Source: Acidovorax soli
GTDB taxonomy: Bacteria > Pseudomonadota > Gammaproteobacteria > Burkholderiales > Burkholderiaceae_C
Direction: 5' to 3'
DNA length: 64,000 bases
Assembly (NCBI RefSeq): GCF_900107605.1
Contig: NZ_FNQJ01000003.1
Span: 1 to 64,000 of the forward strand
In this document: positions 28,304 to 36,454 of the stretch, piece after piece
Layout of the letters: each line of letters begins with the position of its first letter
Numbering within the stretch: the stretch's first letter is position 1
Program-made: the position numbers and the translations under genes
Notes under the pieces: generated by a model
The model's database searches: none
What the model saw: only the letters and a program-made list of their open reading frames with translations
What the model was told of the DNA's origin: nothing

Positions 28304-29365
28304 ATGAAACCCCAACACCTGGCATGGCTGGCCGCACTGGCCACACCCGCGCTCACCCTGGCGCAGGGCAGCACCACCCTGTACGGCATAGCCGATGCCG
28401 GCGTGCGCCACACCGCCGGCATGACCGCCGCCAATGCACCCGGCACCGCCTCTGCGACCAGCCTGGCCAGCGGCGTCAACAACACCAGCCGCTTCGGATT
28501 CCGGAGCCGCGAAGAACTGGGGGGCGGTCTCTATGCACTCTTCAACTTCGAAACCGGTCTGAACATCGACAGCGGCAGCACCGCCAACGCCAAGTTCTTC
28601 GACCGCGCCGCCATCGTCGGCCTGGGCGGCGCCTGGGGCCAGGTCACGGCGGGCCGGCAGACCAACTTGCTGGCCGATGCCGTGAGCCCCGTTGACGCGG
28701 CGGGCATGCGCTTCGCTTCGTTCAACCCCAACATCGCCACGGCGGCCTTGAGCAGCCATGGCCTGGGCGTTGAATATGGCACGGCAGGTTCTTCCAGCGG
28801 CTCTTACCGGCTGGACAACGCCGTCAAATACACAGGCCGGTTCGGGCCCGTCACCGCACGCGCCATGTACAGCTTCGGAGAAAACGCCGGGAACACCTCG
28901 GCCCAGTCCTCGGCAGGAGCGGGCCTCGCCTATGCCGCAGGGGATTGGACCGTCTCGGGCGCCGTCCAGCGCTTCAAAACGGCAGGCAACCTGTCGTTGC
29001 AGGCCTTCACGCTGGGCGCCGCCTACCAGCTGGGCAGCGTGCGCCTGGCCGCCAACACCGCGCGCAGCGAAGCCGACACGTCCACCACGGCGCGCACGGA
29101 ACAGCGGGTGCAGTCAGCGGGGGCGACATGGTCGGTGACCGGTGCGGTGGACCTCACCGCCGCCGTGTACCGCCTGGACCGCCAGCGAACCGGCAAGCGG
29201 GAAGACGGCTACACCCGGGCCCTCCTGTTTGCCGAGTACAAGCTTTCGCGCCGCACCAAACTGTATGCAGAGCTGGACCGCACCCAGTGGCGCGACGGCT
29301 TCCAGGGCGCCGCCAACAGGGACCGCGCCACCGGCATCACCACCGGCGTGCTGCACACCTTCTGA
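28304..29365 (+). CDS. Outer-membrane porin (general beta-barrel type)
   Basis: Gram-negative porin of the betaproteobacterial Omp32-like type, 353 residues. The signal peptide (MKPQHLAWLAALATPALTLAQG) is followed by the first strand TTLYGIADAGVRHT. Repeated strands and the C-terminal aromatic ending TGVLHTF are visible. AAGGAG precedes the ATG at 28304. As third gene of the LysR-linked cluster it probably gives passage to the same compound bound by the two periplasmic proteins. The 140 bp before it is GC-rich and may hold its own promoter. Confidence 0.92.
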   Translation: MKPQHLAWLAALATPALTLAQGSTTLYGIADAGVRHTAGMTAANAPGTASATSLASGVNNTSRFGFRSREELGGGLYALFNFETGLNIDSGSTANAKFFDRAAIVGLGGAWGQVTAGRQTNLLADAVSPVDAAGMRFASFNPNIATAALSSHGLGVEYGTAGSSSGSYRLDNAVKYTGRFGPVTARAMYSFGENAGNTSAQSSAGAGLAYAAGDWTVSGAVQRFKTAGNLSLQAFTLGAAYQLGSVRLAANTARSEADTSTTARTEQRVQSAGATWSVTGAVDLTAAVYRLDRQRTGKREDGYTRALLFAEYKLSRRTKLYAELDRTQWRDGFQGAANRDRATGITTGVLHTF

Positions 29366-29393
29366 CCGGGCTCCAGACCCGGGCATTCAGAGC

Positions 29394-29429
29394 AAAAAAA
29401 CGGCGGGACTGCTCCTCACAGCCCCGCCG
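29394..29429 (-). terminator. Rho-independent terminator downstream of ahpF
   Basis: Stem CGGCGGGGCTG / CAGTCCCGCCG as read on the minus strand, with one mismatch and a 7-base loop, followed by seven T. It lies 64 bp past the ahpF stop. On the plus strand the same hairpin follows the porin gene but lacks a T-run. Confidence 0.8.
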
Positions 29430-29492
29430 CTTCCAATGGGATCGCTTCCCGCGCTCACCACATAAGCGCTACCGGCCGATTTCTTCTGAAAA

Positions 29493-31061
29493 TCAAGCTG
29501 GCACGCTGGTGCGGATCAAATGATCGAACGCGCTCAGCGCGGCCGTGGCGCCGGCGCCTGCAGCAATCACGATCTGCTTGTAGGGCACCGTGGTGCAGTC
29601 GCCCGCGGCAAACACGCCGGGCACGTTGGTCTGGCCCTTGGCATCGATCTCGATCTCGCCAAACTTGCTCAAGGCCACCGTGCCCTTGAGCCAGTCGGTG
29701 TTGGGCACCAGGCCGATCTGCACGAACACGCCGGCCAAAGGCACCAGGTGTTCTTCGCCCGTGGCGCGGTCCTTGAATTTGAGGCCGTTGACCTTGCCGT
29801 CGGCGCCCGTGATTTCGGTGGTCTGCGCGTTGGTGTGGATAGTGACGTTGGGCAGGCTTTGGAGCTTTTTGACCAGCACGGCGTCGGCCTTGAGCTGGTC
29901 GGCAAACTCCACCAGCGTGACGTGCGCCACGATGCCGGCCAGGTCGATGGCGGCCTCGACACCCGAATTGCCGCCGCCAATCACCGCCGTGCGCTTGCCC
30001 TTGAACAGCGGGCCGTCGCAGTGCGGGCAGTAGGCCACGCCCTTGTTCTTGTACTCGGCTTCGCCGGGCACGTTGACGTTGCGCCAGCGCGCGCCGGTGG
30101 ACAGGATCACGCTCTTGGCCTTGAGCGAGCCGCCGTTGGCCAGTTGCACCTCGATCAGCCCGCCCGGCTGTGCGGCCGGAATCAGCTTGTCGGCGCGCTG
30201 CAGGTTCATGATGTCCACGTCGTAGGCGCGGGTGTGGGCCTCCAGCGCGGCGGCAAACTTGGGGCCGTCGGTCTCGATCACCGAAATGTAGTTCTCGATG
30301 CCCAGCGTGTCGTTGACCTGGCCGCCAAAGCGCTCGGCGGCCACGCCGGTGCGGATGCCCTTGCGGGCTGCGTACACGGCGGCGGCGGCGCCAGCGGGGC
30401 CGCCGCCAATGATGAGCATGTCGTAGGGGGCCTTGGCCGACAGCTTGGCCGCGTCGCGCGCGGCGGCGCCGGTGTCGAGCTTGGCCACGATCTCCTCCAC
30501 CGTCATGCGGCCCGAGGCGAATTCCTGGCCGTTCAGGTACACCATGGGCACGGCCATGATGCCGCGCTCGGTTACTTCCTGCTGGAAGGCGCCGCCTTCG
30601 ATGACCGTGGTCTTGACCTGGGGGTTGAGGATGGCCATGAGCGCCAGCGCCTGCACCACGTCGGGGCAGTTGTGGCAGGTCAGGCTCATGTAGACCTCGA
30701 AGTTGAAGTCGCCTTCCAGGGCCTGGATCTGCTCGATCACGTCCGCCTCGACCTTGGGGGGGTGGCCGCCCGTCCACAGCAGGGCCAGCACGAGGGACGT
30801 GAACTCATGGCCCAGCGGCAGGCCGGCAAAGCGCAGCTGGCTGGTGCTGCCCGTGCGCTGCAGCGTGAACGAGGGCTTGCGGGCATCGTTGCCGTCGGTG
30901 CGCAGCGTGATCTTGTCGCTGCGCAGCGACTGGATGGTTTGCAGCAACTCCAGCATCTCGCGGGAGGTGTCGCTGTCGTTCAGGGATGCCACCAGCTCGA
31001 ACGGCTGCTGCACGCGTTCCAGGTATGCCGAAAGTTGGGTCTTGAGTTGTTCGTCGAGCAT
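29493..31061 (-). CDS. ahpF: Alkyl hydroperoxide reductase subunit F
   Basis: Flavoprotein NADH-dependent disulfide reductase that recycles AhpC. It has 522 residues from the ATG at 31061 (AAGGA upstream; a longer frame to 31130 lacks support). The N-terminal double-thioredoxin fold holds TCHNCPDVV (redox CxxC). FAD binding is at [21 protein letters not shown], the second redox pair is in [11 protein letters not shown], and NADH binds at [15 protein letters not shown]. It follows ahpC on the same strand after 170 bp containing a terminator-like hairpin, which probably lowers its expression relative to ahpC. Confidence 0.97.
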   Translation of the reverse strand: MLDEQLKTQLSAYLERVQQPFELVASLNDSDTSREMLELLQTIQSLRSDKITLRTDGNDARKPSFTLQRTGSTSQLRFAGLPLGHEFTSLVLALLWTGGHPPKVEADVIEQIQALEGDFNFEVYMSLTCHNCPDVVQALALMAILNPQVKTTVIEGGAFQQEVTERGIMAVPMVYLNGQEFASGRMTVEEIVAKLDTGAAARDAAKLSAKAPYDMLIIGGGPAGAAAAVYAARKGIRTGVAAERFGGQVNDTLGIENYISVIETDGPKFAAALEAHTRAYDVDIMNLQRADKLIPAAQPGGLIEVQLANGGSLKAKSVILSTGARWRNVNVPGEAEYKNKGVAYCPHCDGPLFKGKRTAVIGGGNSGVEAAIDLAGIVAHVTLVEFADQLKADAVLVKKLQSLPNVTIHTNAQTTEITGADGKVNGLKFKDRATGEEHLVPLAGVFVQIGLVPNTDWLKGTVALSKFGEIEIDAKGQTNVPGVFAAGDCTTVPYKQIVIAAGAGATAALSAFDHLIRTSVPA

Positions 31062-31141
31062 GGTGGTGTCCTTGTAGATTCGAGTGGCAGAGGGTGTGTG
31101 CTCAAGGCGCTTGTGGCGCCGCCCGCACAAAAAACGGACGT

Positions 31142-31188
31142 AAAAAAGCCGGACGGCATGGCGCGGGCGCCACAGCGTGGTCCGGCTT
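31142..31188 (-). terminator. Hairpin with T-run between ahpC and ahpF
   Basis: Outer arms AAGCCGGAC and GTCCGGCTT pair perfectly, an inner TGGCGC-GG-GCGCCA stem sits in the loop, and T6 follows on the minus strand. It probably terminates most ahpC transcripts, allowing partial read-through to ahpF. Confidence 0.75.
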
Positions 31189-31231
31189 GGGAGCGCCTCC
31201 CAGGCGCTCCGCCGTCAAACAGTCTTGTGGC

Positions 31232-31795
31232 TTAGATCTTGCCGACCAGGTCCAGCGATGGAGCGATGGTCTTTGCGCCTTCGTTCCACTTGGCGGGGCA
31301 GACTTCGCCGGGGTGGGCGGCGGTGTACTGGGCAGCCTTGAGCTTGCGCAGGGTTTCCTTCACGTCGCGGGCGATTTCGTTGGAATGCACTTCCATGGTC
31401 TTGATCACGCCATCGGGGTTGATGATGAAGGTGCCGCGCAGCGCCAAGCCTTCTTCGGCAATGTGCACATCAAAAGCGTTGGTCAGCTGGTGCGTGGGGT
31501 CGCCCACCAGCGGGAACTGGGCCTTGCCCACGGCGGGCGAGGTTTCGTGCCACACCTTGTGCGAGAAATGCGTATCGGTGGTGACGATGTACACCTCGGT
31601 GCCAGCCTTCTGGAATTCAGCGTAGTGCTCGGCAGCGTCTTCCACTTCGGTGGGGCAGTTGAAGGTGAATGCGGCGGGCATGAAGATCACGACCGACCAC
31701 TTGCCCTTCAGGCTCTCTTCGGTCACGGTGATGAACTTGCCGTTGTGAAAGGCTTCGGTCTTGAAGGGCTGAACTTGGGTGTTGATCAGGGACAT
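31232..31795 (-). CDS. ahpC: Alkyl hydroperoxide reductase subunit C (2-Cys peroxiredoxin)
   Basis: Typical 2-Cys peroxiredoxin of 187 residues that reduces hydrogen peroxide and organic peroxides, with electrons from AhpF. The peroxidatic cysteine is in FTFNCPTE (near residue 47) and the resolving one in GEVCPAKW (near 166). The GGxG-type segment that makes enzymes peroxide-sensitive appears as LVGDPTHQL with the usual C-terminal helix. The promoter region contains an OxyR-like site. Confidence 0.97.
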   Translation of the reverse strand: MSLINTQVQPFKTEAFHNGKFITVTEESLKGKWSVVIFMPAAFTFNCPTEVEDAAEHYAEFQKAGTEVYIVTTDTHFSHKVWHETSPAVGKAQFPLVGDPTHQLTNAFDVHIAEEGLALRGTFIINPDGVIKTMEVHSNEIARDVKETLRKLKAAQYTAAHPGEVCPAKWNEGAKTIAPSLDLVGKI

Positions 31796-31863
31796 TGCTG
31801 CTTCCTTGGTGGTTGGTTGACTGAACAGGACTGAAGTCTAGGCTTTTCAAACAAATCAATCCA

Positions 31864-31900
31864 ATTAATTGAATTCATTGAATCAATTGGTTATTGCTAT
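31864..31900 (-). promoter_or_regulatory. Putative OxyR-binding site upstream of ahpC
   Basis: Read on the minus strand, four tetrads at exact 11-bp steps (ATAG, CAAT, ATGA, TAAT, each separated by 7) fit the 37-bp OxyR pattern ATAG-n7-CTAT-n7-ATAG-n7-CTAT. The inner A and T positions are also partly kept. It lies 69 bp before the ahpC start, in an A/T-rich region, as expected for an activator site. Confidence 0.6.
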
Positions 31901-32018
31901 TTTATGACAAGGCCGCAGGCTGCTTCGCCACCCCGCCGCTCCTCGCAGGGGCTTGTGTTGCGCGCGTGCTGCCGGGCCGCGACAATCATTGCCGGAACAA
32001 CCCACCAAGGAAACCACC

Positions 32019-32495
32019 ATGAAGGGCGACACACAGGTCATTGGCCATCTGCAGGCCCAGCTCAAGAACGAGCTCACGGCCATCAACCAGTACTTTCTGC
32101 ACTACCGCATGCTCAAGCACTGGGGTTTTGACAAGCTGGCCAAGAAGGAATATTCCGAATCCATCGGCGAGATGAAGCACGCCGACTGGCTGATGGACCG
32201 CATCTTCGTACTCGACGGCCTGCCCAACCTGCAGGACCTGGCCAAGATCCAGGTGGGCGAAGATGTGCCCGAAATCCTGGCCTGCGACCTGCGCGCCGAA
32301 CAAGGCGCCCAGGCCACCATCAAGGACGGCATCGCCCACTGCGAAACGGTGCGCGACTATGTCTCGCGCGACCTGCTGCAAAAGATCCTGGACGACACCG
32401 AGGAACACATCGACTTCCTCGAAACCCAGATCGACCTGATAGCCAAGGTGGGCCTGCCCAACTACCTGCAGTCGCAGATGGGTGAAGTGGAGTGA
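32019..32495 (+). CDS. bfr: Bacterioferritin
   Basis: Haem-containing iron-storage protein that oxidises Fe2+ and stores ferric mineral in a 24-subunit shell. It has 158 residues from the ATG at 32019 (AAGGAAA upstream). Ferroxidase and haem residues are visible: N-E-L-T-A-I-N-Q-Y-F near the start, EMKHADWLMDRIFVLDG (haem methionine and metal-binding glutamate/histidine), and TEEHIDFLETQIDL. It is divergent from ahpC, which is sensible because iron sequestration and peroxide removal both limit Fenton damage. Confidence 0.96.
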   Translation: MKGDTQVIGHLQAQLKNELTAINQYFLHYRMLKHWGFDKLAKKEYSESIGEMKHADWLMDRIFVLDGLPNLQDLAKIQVGEDVPEILACDLRAEQGAQATIKDGIAHCETVRDYVSRDLLQKILDDTEEHIDFLETQIDLIAKVGLPNYLQSQMGEVE

Positions 32496-32655
32496 CGCTG
32501 CGCCGGCGTTGCTGATGCGACGCCTTGGTGCGCCCACACGCCCCGCGTTTCAAGTGCTGCAGGCCCACAGCGCTTGCGGATCAGGCGCAAGCGGCTATCG
32601 AAAAAGCGCATTGCCGAGACAGGGCGCCGGATCGGCGCACCCGCCCGCAGTCCGG

Positions 32656-34572
32656 TCACCGGCGCTCGCGCAGTGCCCGCTCGATGCGGTTGCGTTGCAC
32701 GGTGGTCTTGGGCACCTTGAAGGGGAACCAGCTGCGCACGTCCTCTTCGAGCCCGATGCCGTGCATGTAGTTGTAGATAGCCTTCTTGAGCGCGCCGCCC
32801 AGGGCGTCGTGGTCCACGCCCGTGGGGTCGTGAAAGCCGATGTCGTTCTTGGCAAAGCTCACCGGCGGCAGCGGCTGCAGGGTCACGCCAAAGTCTTCGG
32901 GGTGCTGGCCCACCGGTGAGTGCACGGTGCAGGCAAAGCGGTGGAAAAAGCCGCTTTGAATACAGCCATTGGCAAACAGCTGGCGCACGTATTCCAGCGC
33001 ATCCACGGTGTCCTGCACCGTCTGCGTGGGAAAGCCATACATCAGGTAGGCGTGCACCAGAATGCCGGCTTCGGTGAAGGCCCGCGTCACGCGCGCCACC
33101 TGGTCCACCGACACGCCTTTTTTCATGAGATTCAGCAGCCGATCGGACGCCACTTCCAGCCCGCCCGAGATGGCGATGCAGCCGCTGTCGGCCAGCAGGT
33201 TGCACAGCTCGGGGCTGAAGGTTTTTTCGAATCGGATATTGCCCCACCATGAGATGCCGGCATTGCGTGCGATGAGCTCGGTGGCCAGCGCCTTCAGGGC
33301 CTTGGGCGGCGCCGCTTCGTCCACGAAGTGAAAGCCGGTCTGCCCGGTTTCGCGCACGATGGATTCGATGCGGTCGGCCAGCACGGTGGCCGAGGCGCCT
33401 TCGTAGCGGCCGATGTAGTCCAGGCTCACGTCGCAGAAGCTGCACTTCTTCCAGTAGCAGCCATGGGCCACGGTGAGCTTGTTCCAGCGACCGTCGCTCC
33501 ACAGCCGGTGCATGGGGTTGAGCATGTCGAGCAGCGAGAGGTAGCGGTCCAGCGGCAGGCCGTCCCAGGTGGGCGTGCCCACTTCGGCGAACGCCACGTC
33601 AGGTTCATGCAGGTTGATGTAGCGCACCGCGCCGGTCTCGACCTCGCGCACAAAGGTGCGCACCAGCCGCTGGCGGCCGCGCTGGCCCTGCAGATGTTCC
33701 AGCAGCGCCAGCAGAGGGCGCTCGCCCGCATCCAGCGTCACGTAGTCGAAGTGGTCGAACACGCGCGGCTCGGTCAGCTCGCGCAGTTCGGTATTGACGA
33801 AGCCACCGCCCAGCACCGTGACGATGTGCGGGTGGTGTGCCTTGATGGTCTGGGCAATGCGGAAAGCCGCATAGGCGGAGCCGGGGAACGGCACCGACAG
33901 CAGCACCACGGTGGGCGCGTGGCGCTGCACGGCAGCCAGCGTCAGATCGCGCAGGGTGTCGTCCACCAGGTTGGGCGGCGCGGCCAGCGCCTGCGCCAGC
34001 GGCTCGAAGGTGGGCTGGCTGCCCGCCAGCGACTCGGCATAGCGCACGAATTCAAAGCGCGGGTCGACCGCATCGCGCAGCACATCGGCCAGGTCGTTCA
34101 GGTACAGCGTGGCCAGGTGCTTGGCGCGGTCGTGCAGGCCCAGGGCGCCAAAGGCCCAGCCCAGCGGGTCGCCGCCCTCGTCATCCACGTACACATCCAG
34201 TGACGCAAAGCGCGGCCCCTCGGGCAAAAAGTTGCGCCCCACGATGCGGTGCGCCAGGGTTGAATCACGCCCCTGCAAAAAAGCGATGGCGGGCGCGATG
34301 GTGGCCACGTAGCGATCGCGCTGCGCCACAAAGCTCTGCACCGCAGGGCTGTGCCTTGGCGCGGGCAATGCGTCCACCTGCGCCGCCACCGCGCGCAGGC
34401 CTGCGGGCGACAGCAGTTGCAGCACCAGAGCCAGCGCCAGGTCTTCCTGCACCGCCGCCACCCCGCGCGAACGCAGGAACCCCGTGAGGTATGCGGTGGA
34501 CGGATACGGGGTGTTGAGCTGCGTCATCGGCGGGATGACGGACAGGACACGAAGGGCAGGCTGGGCAGGCAT
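32656..34572 (-). CDS. B12-binding-domain radical SAM protein of unknown substrate
   Basis: It has 638 residues. The N-terminal part resembles a cobalamin-binding Rossmann domain (LLSVPFPGSAYAAFRIAQT, VLGGGFVNTELREL). A radical SAM barrel follows, with the cluster motif GCYWKKCSFCD (near 368-378). This is C-x4-C-x2-C, one residue longer than the usual C-x3-C-x2-C. Downstream blocks such as ISGGLEVASDRLL and HAYLMYGFPTQTVQDT are typical of the fold. It is a lone gene. Neighbours do not reveal a pathway, and the next gene upstream belongs to iron uptake. Confidence 0.85.
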   Translation of the reverse strand: MPAQPALRVLSVIPPMTQLNTPYPSTAYLTGFLRSRGVAAVQEDLALALVLQLLSPAGLRAVAAQVDALPAPRHSPAVQSFVAQRDRYVATIAPAIAFLQGRDSTLAHRIVGRNFLPEGPRFASLDVYVDDEGGDPLGWAFGALGLHDRAKHLATLYLNDLADVLRDAVDPRFEFVRYAESLAGSQPTFEPLAQALAAPPNLVDDTLRDLTLAAVQRHAPTVVLLSVPFPGSAYAAFRIAQTIKAHHPHIVTVLGGGFVNTELRELTEPRVFDHFDYVTLDAGERPLLALLEHLQGQRGRQRLVRTFVREVETGAVRYINLHEPDVAFAEVGTPTWDGLPLDRYLSLLDMLNPMHRLWSDGRWNKLTVAHGCYWKKCSFCDVSLDYIGRYEGASATVLADRIESIVRETGQTGFHFVDEAAPPKALKALATELIARNAGISWWGNIRFEKTFSPELCNLLADSGCIAISGGLEVASDRLLNLMKKGVSVDQVARVTRAFTEAGILVHAYLMYGFPTQTVQDTVDALEYVRQLFANGCIQSGFFHRFACTVHSPVGQHPEDFGVTLQPLPPVSFAKNDIGFHDPTGVDHDALGGALKKAIYNYMHGIGLEEDVRSWFPFKVPKTTVQRNRIERALRERR

Positions 34573-35007
34573 GGGGGATGGACAGGGTGGCCGCCAGTGC
34601 GTGGCGGGTGCGGAAGCGGGTGCTGATTATCGGCGCCCTCACCCAACGACGCCGCCAGGCCCCGCAAGCCATGGCATCCCGTGCGGAAACAGGGCCGAGC
34701 CACGGCGCCTCTCGTGCGCCAACACGGGCGGCCGCAGCCAGGCCGTTGCTTGTTTGCTACGCCACGACAATACAAATGAGATCAATTATCATTTGTATCG
34801 TAAAATTCGGTTTCCGCAAGCCACAGCCGCCCCGGCTGGAGCCAGCACCCACCCTGCCGAGACTTTTCGGGTTGCCTGGCTTGAACCACTCCATTGCCCC
34901 CACGGACCTTCGGTCTGCATCCCTGCCAGCCCGCGATCGGGCCGTGCAGGCGCGGGCAAGGGATTCGCGCAAGTGTCCGCCAAACCGTTAGCGCAAACCG
35001 CCCCGCC
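34573..35007. other. Intergenic region between radical SAM and PepSY genes
   Basis: 435 bp without a credible gene. It contains the Fur-like box at 34770-34798 inside a short A/T-rich island. A possible -10 (TAAAAT, from 34801) for the iron operon follows it. The remaining leader of about 200 bp is GC-rich, and I see no further structure. Confidence 0.5.
34770..34798. promoter_or_regulatory. Putative Fur box
   Basis: Perfect 10-bp inverted repeat ATACAAATGA (34770-34779) and TCATTTGTAT (34789-34798) around a 9-bp A/T-rich centre. The core AATGAGA...TTATCATT matches the Fur consensus style. It precedes a PepSY / TonB-receptor operon, as expected for iron-repressed uptake genes. Confidence 0.75.
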
Positions 35008-36195
35008 ATGCTTTCTCCCGTCGCCATCCGTCGCTGGTCCTGGGTCCATCAATGGTCCAGCCTGGTGTGTACCGTGTTCATGCTGCTGCTGTGCCTCACG
35101 GGCCTGCCGCTGGTTTTTCACCACGAAATCGGGCACCTGCTGGACACCGAGGTCGAGACGCCGGCCATGCCCGCCAACACGCCGCGAGCCAGCCTCGACC
35201 AGGTGCTGGCCGCCGCACAGGCACTGCACCCGCAGCGCGTGGTGCAGTTCGCATCACAACCCGAGGACGGCGATGCGCTCTGGTTCGTCACCCTCACCCC
35301 CACGCCCGCGCCCACCGACGACTTCAAGTCGATCGCCGTGGACGCCCGCACGGGTGCCGTGCTGTCCGAGCGGCCGGTGGGCGAAGGCTTCATGCATGTG
35401 ATGTTCCGCCTGCATGTGGATTTGTTCGCGGGGCTGGCGGGCAAGCTCTTCCTGGGGCTGATGGGCTTGCTGCTGCTCGTGGCCATCGTCACGGGCGTGG
35501 TGCTGTATGCGCCGTTCATGCGCAAGCTGCGCTTTGGCGAGGTGCGGCAGCACCGGTCCACCCGTGTGAAATGGCTCGACCTGCACAACCTGCTGGGCAT
35601 CGTCACGCTGACATGGGCGCTGGTGGTGGGCGCCACGGGCATGGTCAACACGTGGGCTGATCTGGTCATCCAATACTGGCAGCACGACCAGCTGTCGGCA
35701 TTGCTCAAGCCGTATGAAGGCCAGCCCATCGTGCCCGCCATCGAGCGCGGCCCGCTCCAGCACTCGCTGGAGGCGGCACAAGCCAAGGCGCCGGGCACCA
35801 GGCTGTCGTTCATCGCGTTCCCGGGCACATCGTTTTCCAGCCCGCACCACAACACGTTCTTCCTGCGCGGCAACACGCCCCTTACCTCGCGCCTGCTGCA
35901 GCCGGTGCTGGTGGATGCGCGCACGGCGCAGGTCACCGCGGCCCCCCAATTGCCTTGGTATGTGACGGCGCTGCTGGTCTCGCAGCCGCTGCACTTTGGT
36001 GACTACGGCGGCATGCCGATGAAGATTCTCTGGGCGCTGCTGGACATTGCCACCATCGCGGTGCTGGGCAGCGGCCTGTACCTGTGGCTGCGCCGCAAAG
36101 CCCCGGCTGCGGCAACGCAGACCGCGTCCACGCCACCCGGCAAGGGCCAACCCCTGGTGGCCACGGCACTCACCCACGGCAAGCACACGGCATGA
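35008..36195 (+). CDS. PepSY-associated transmembrane protein (iron-regulated, PiuB-like)
   Basis: Inner-membrane protein of 395 residues with four helices (near 14-34, 144-166, 195-215 and 342-360) and two PepSY-like periplasmic domains. The His-containing starts IRRWSWVHQWSSL and KWLDLHNLLGIVTL are typical of this family, thought to help release or reduce iron from siderophores. The ATG at 35008 gives the standard N-terminus, and its ribosome-binding site is weak. Its stop overlaps the next start by 4 bp, and a Fur-like box lies 210 bp upstream. Confidence 0.9.
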   Translation: MLSPVAIRRWSWVHQWSSLVCTVFMLLLCLTGLPLVFHHEIGHLLDTEVETPAMPANTPRASLDQVLAAAQALHPQRVVQFASQPEDGDALWFVTLTPTPAPTDDFKSIAVDARTGAVLSERPVGEGFMHVMFRLHVDLFAGLAGKLFLGLMGLLLLVAIVTGVVLYAPFMRKLRFGEVRQHRSTRVKWLDLHNLLGIVTLTWALVVGATGMVNTWADLVIQYWQHDQLSALLKPYEGQPIVPAIERGPLQHSLEAAQAKAPGTRLSFIAFPGTSFSSPHHNTFFLRGNTPLTSRLLQPVLVDARTAQVTAAPQLPWYVTALLVSQPLHFGDYGGMPMKILWALLDIATIAVLGSGLYLWLRRKAPAAATQTASTPPGKGQPLVATALTHGKHTA

Positions 36196-36449
36196 AAAAG
36201 TCGTCCTTTCTCGCCATGTGGGGTTGGCCCCTGGCCCTGGCCGTCTTGTCGGCCTCGGGTCTTGCAAGCGCCCTGGTGTCCGACACCTGGGGCGACTGGT
36301 GGTCCTGGCTGGGCCTGGGCCTGCCTGTGGCCGTGATGGGCTGGCACGCCTGGCCCCGTTCACGTGCCCTGCCCGCTCCGCTCGCTCCTGCATCGCATCA
36401 CCGCTGCGGCGCCGACAACGCTTGCACACCTCACTCAACCCACCGCTGA
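36192..36449 (+). CDS. Small membrane protein of an iron-uptake operon
   Basis: Unrecognised protein of 85 residues, translationally coupled (ATGA) to the PepSY gene and 5 bp before the TonB receptor. Two hydrophobic stretches (WPLALAVLSASGLASALV and WLGLGLPVAVMGW) surround the Trp-rich block SDTWGDWWSW. Small proteins like this occur beside PepSY genes, and a supporting role in the same complex is only inferred from position. Confidence 0.75.
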   Translation: MKKSSFLAMWGWPLALAVLSASGLASALVSDTWGDWWSWLGLGLPVAVMGWHAWPRSRALPAPLAPASHHRCGADNACTPHSTHR

Positions 36450-36454
36450 TCACC

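Noticed and set aside
34573-35007. A separate small gene in the leader of the PepSY operon
   Set aside because: Open frames at 34578 and 34484 are Arg/Pro-rich, cross the Fur-like box and have no ribosome-binding site or similarity.
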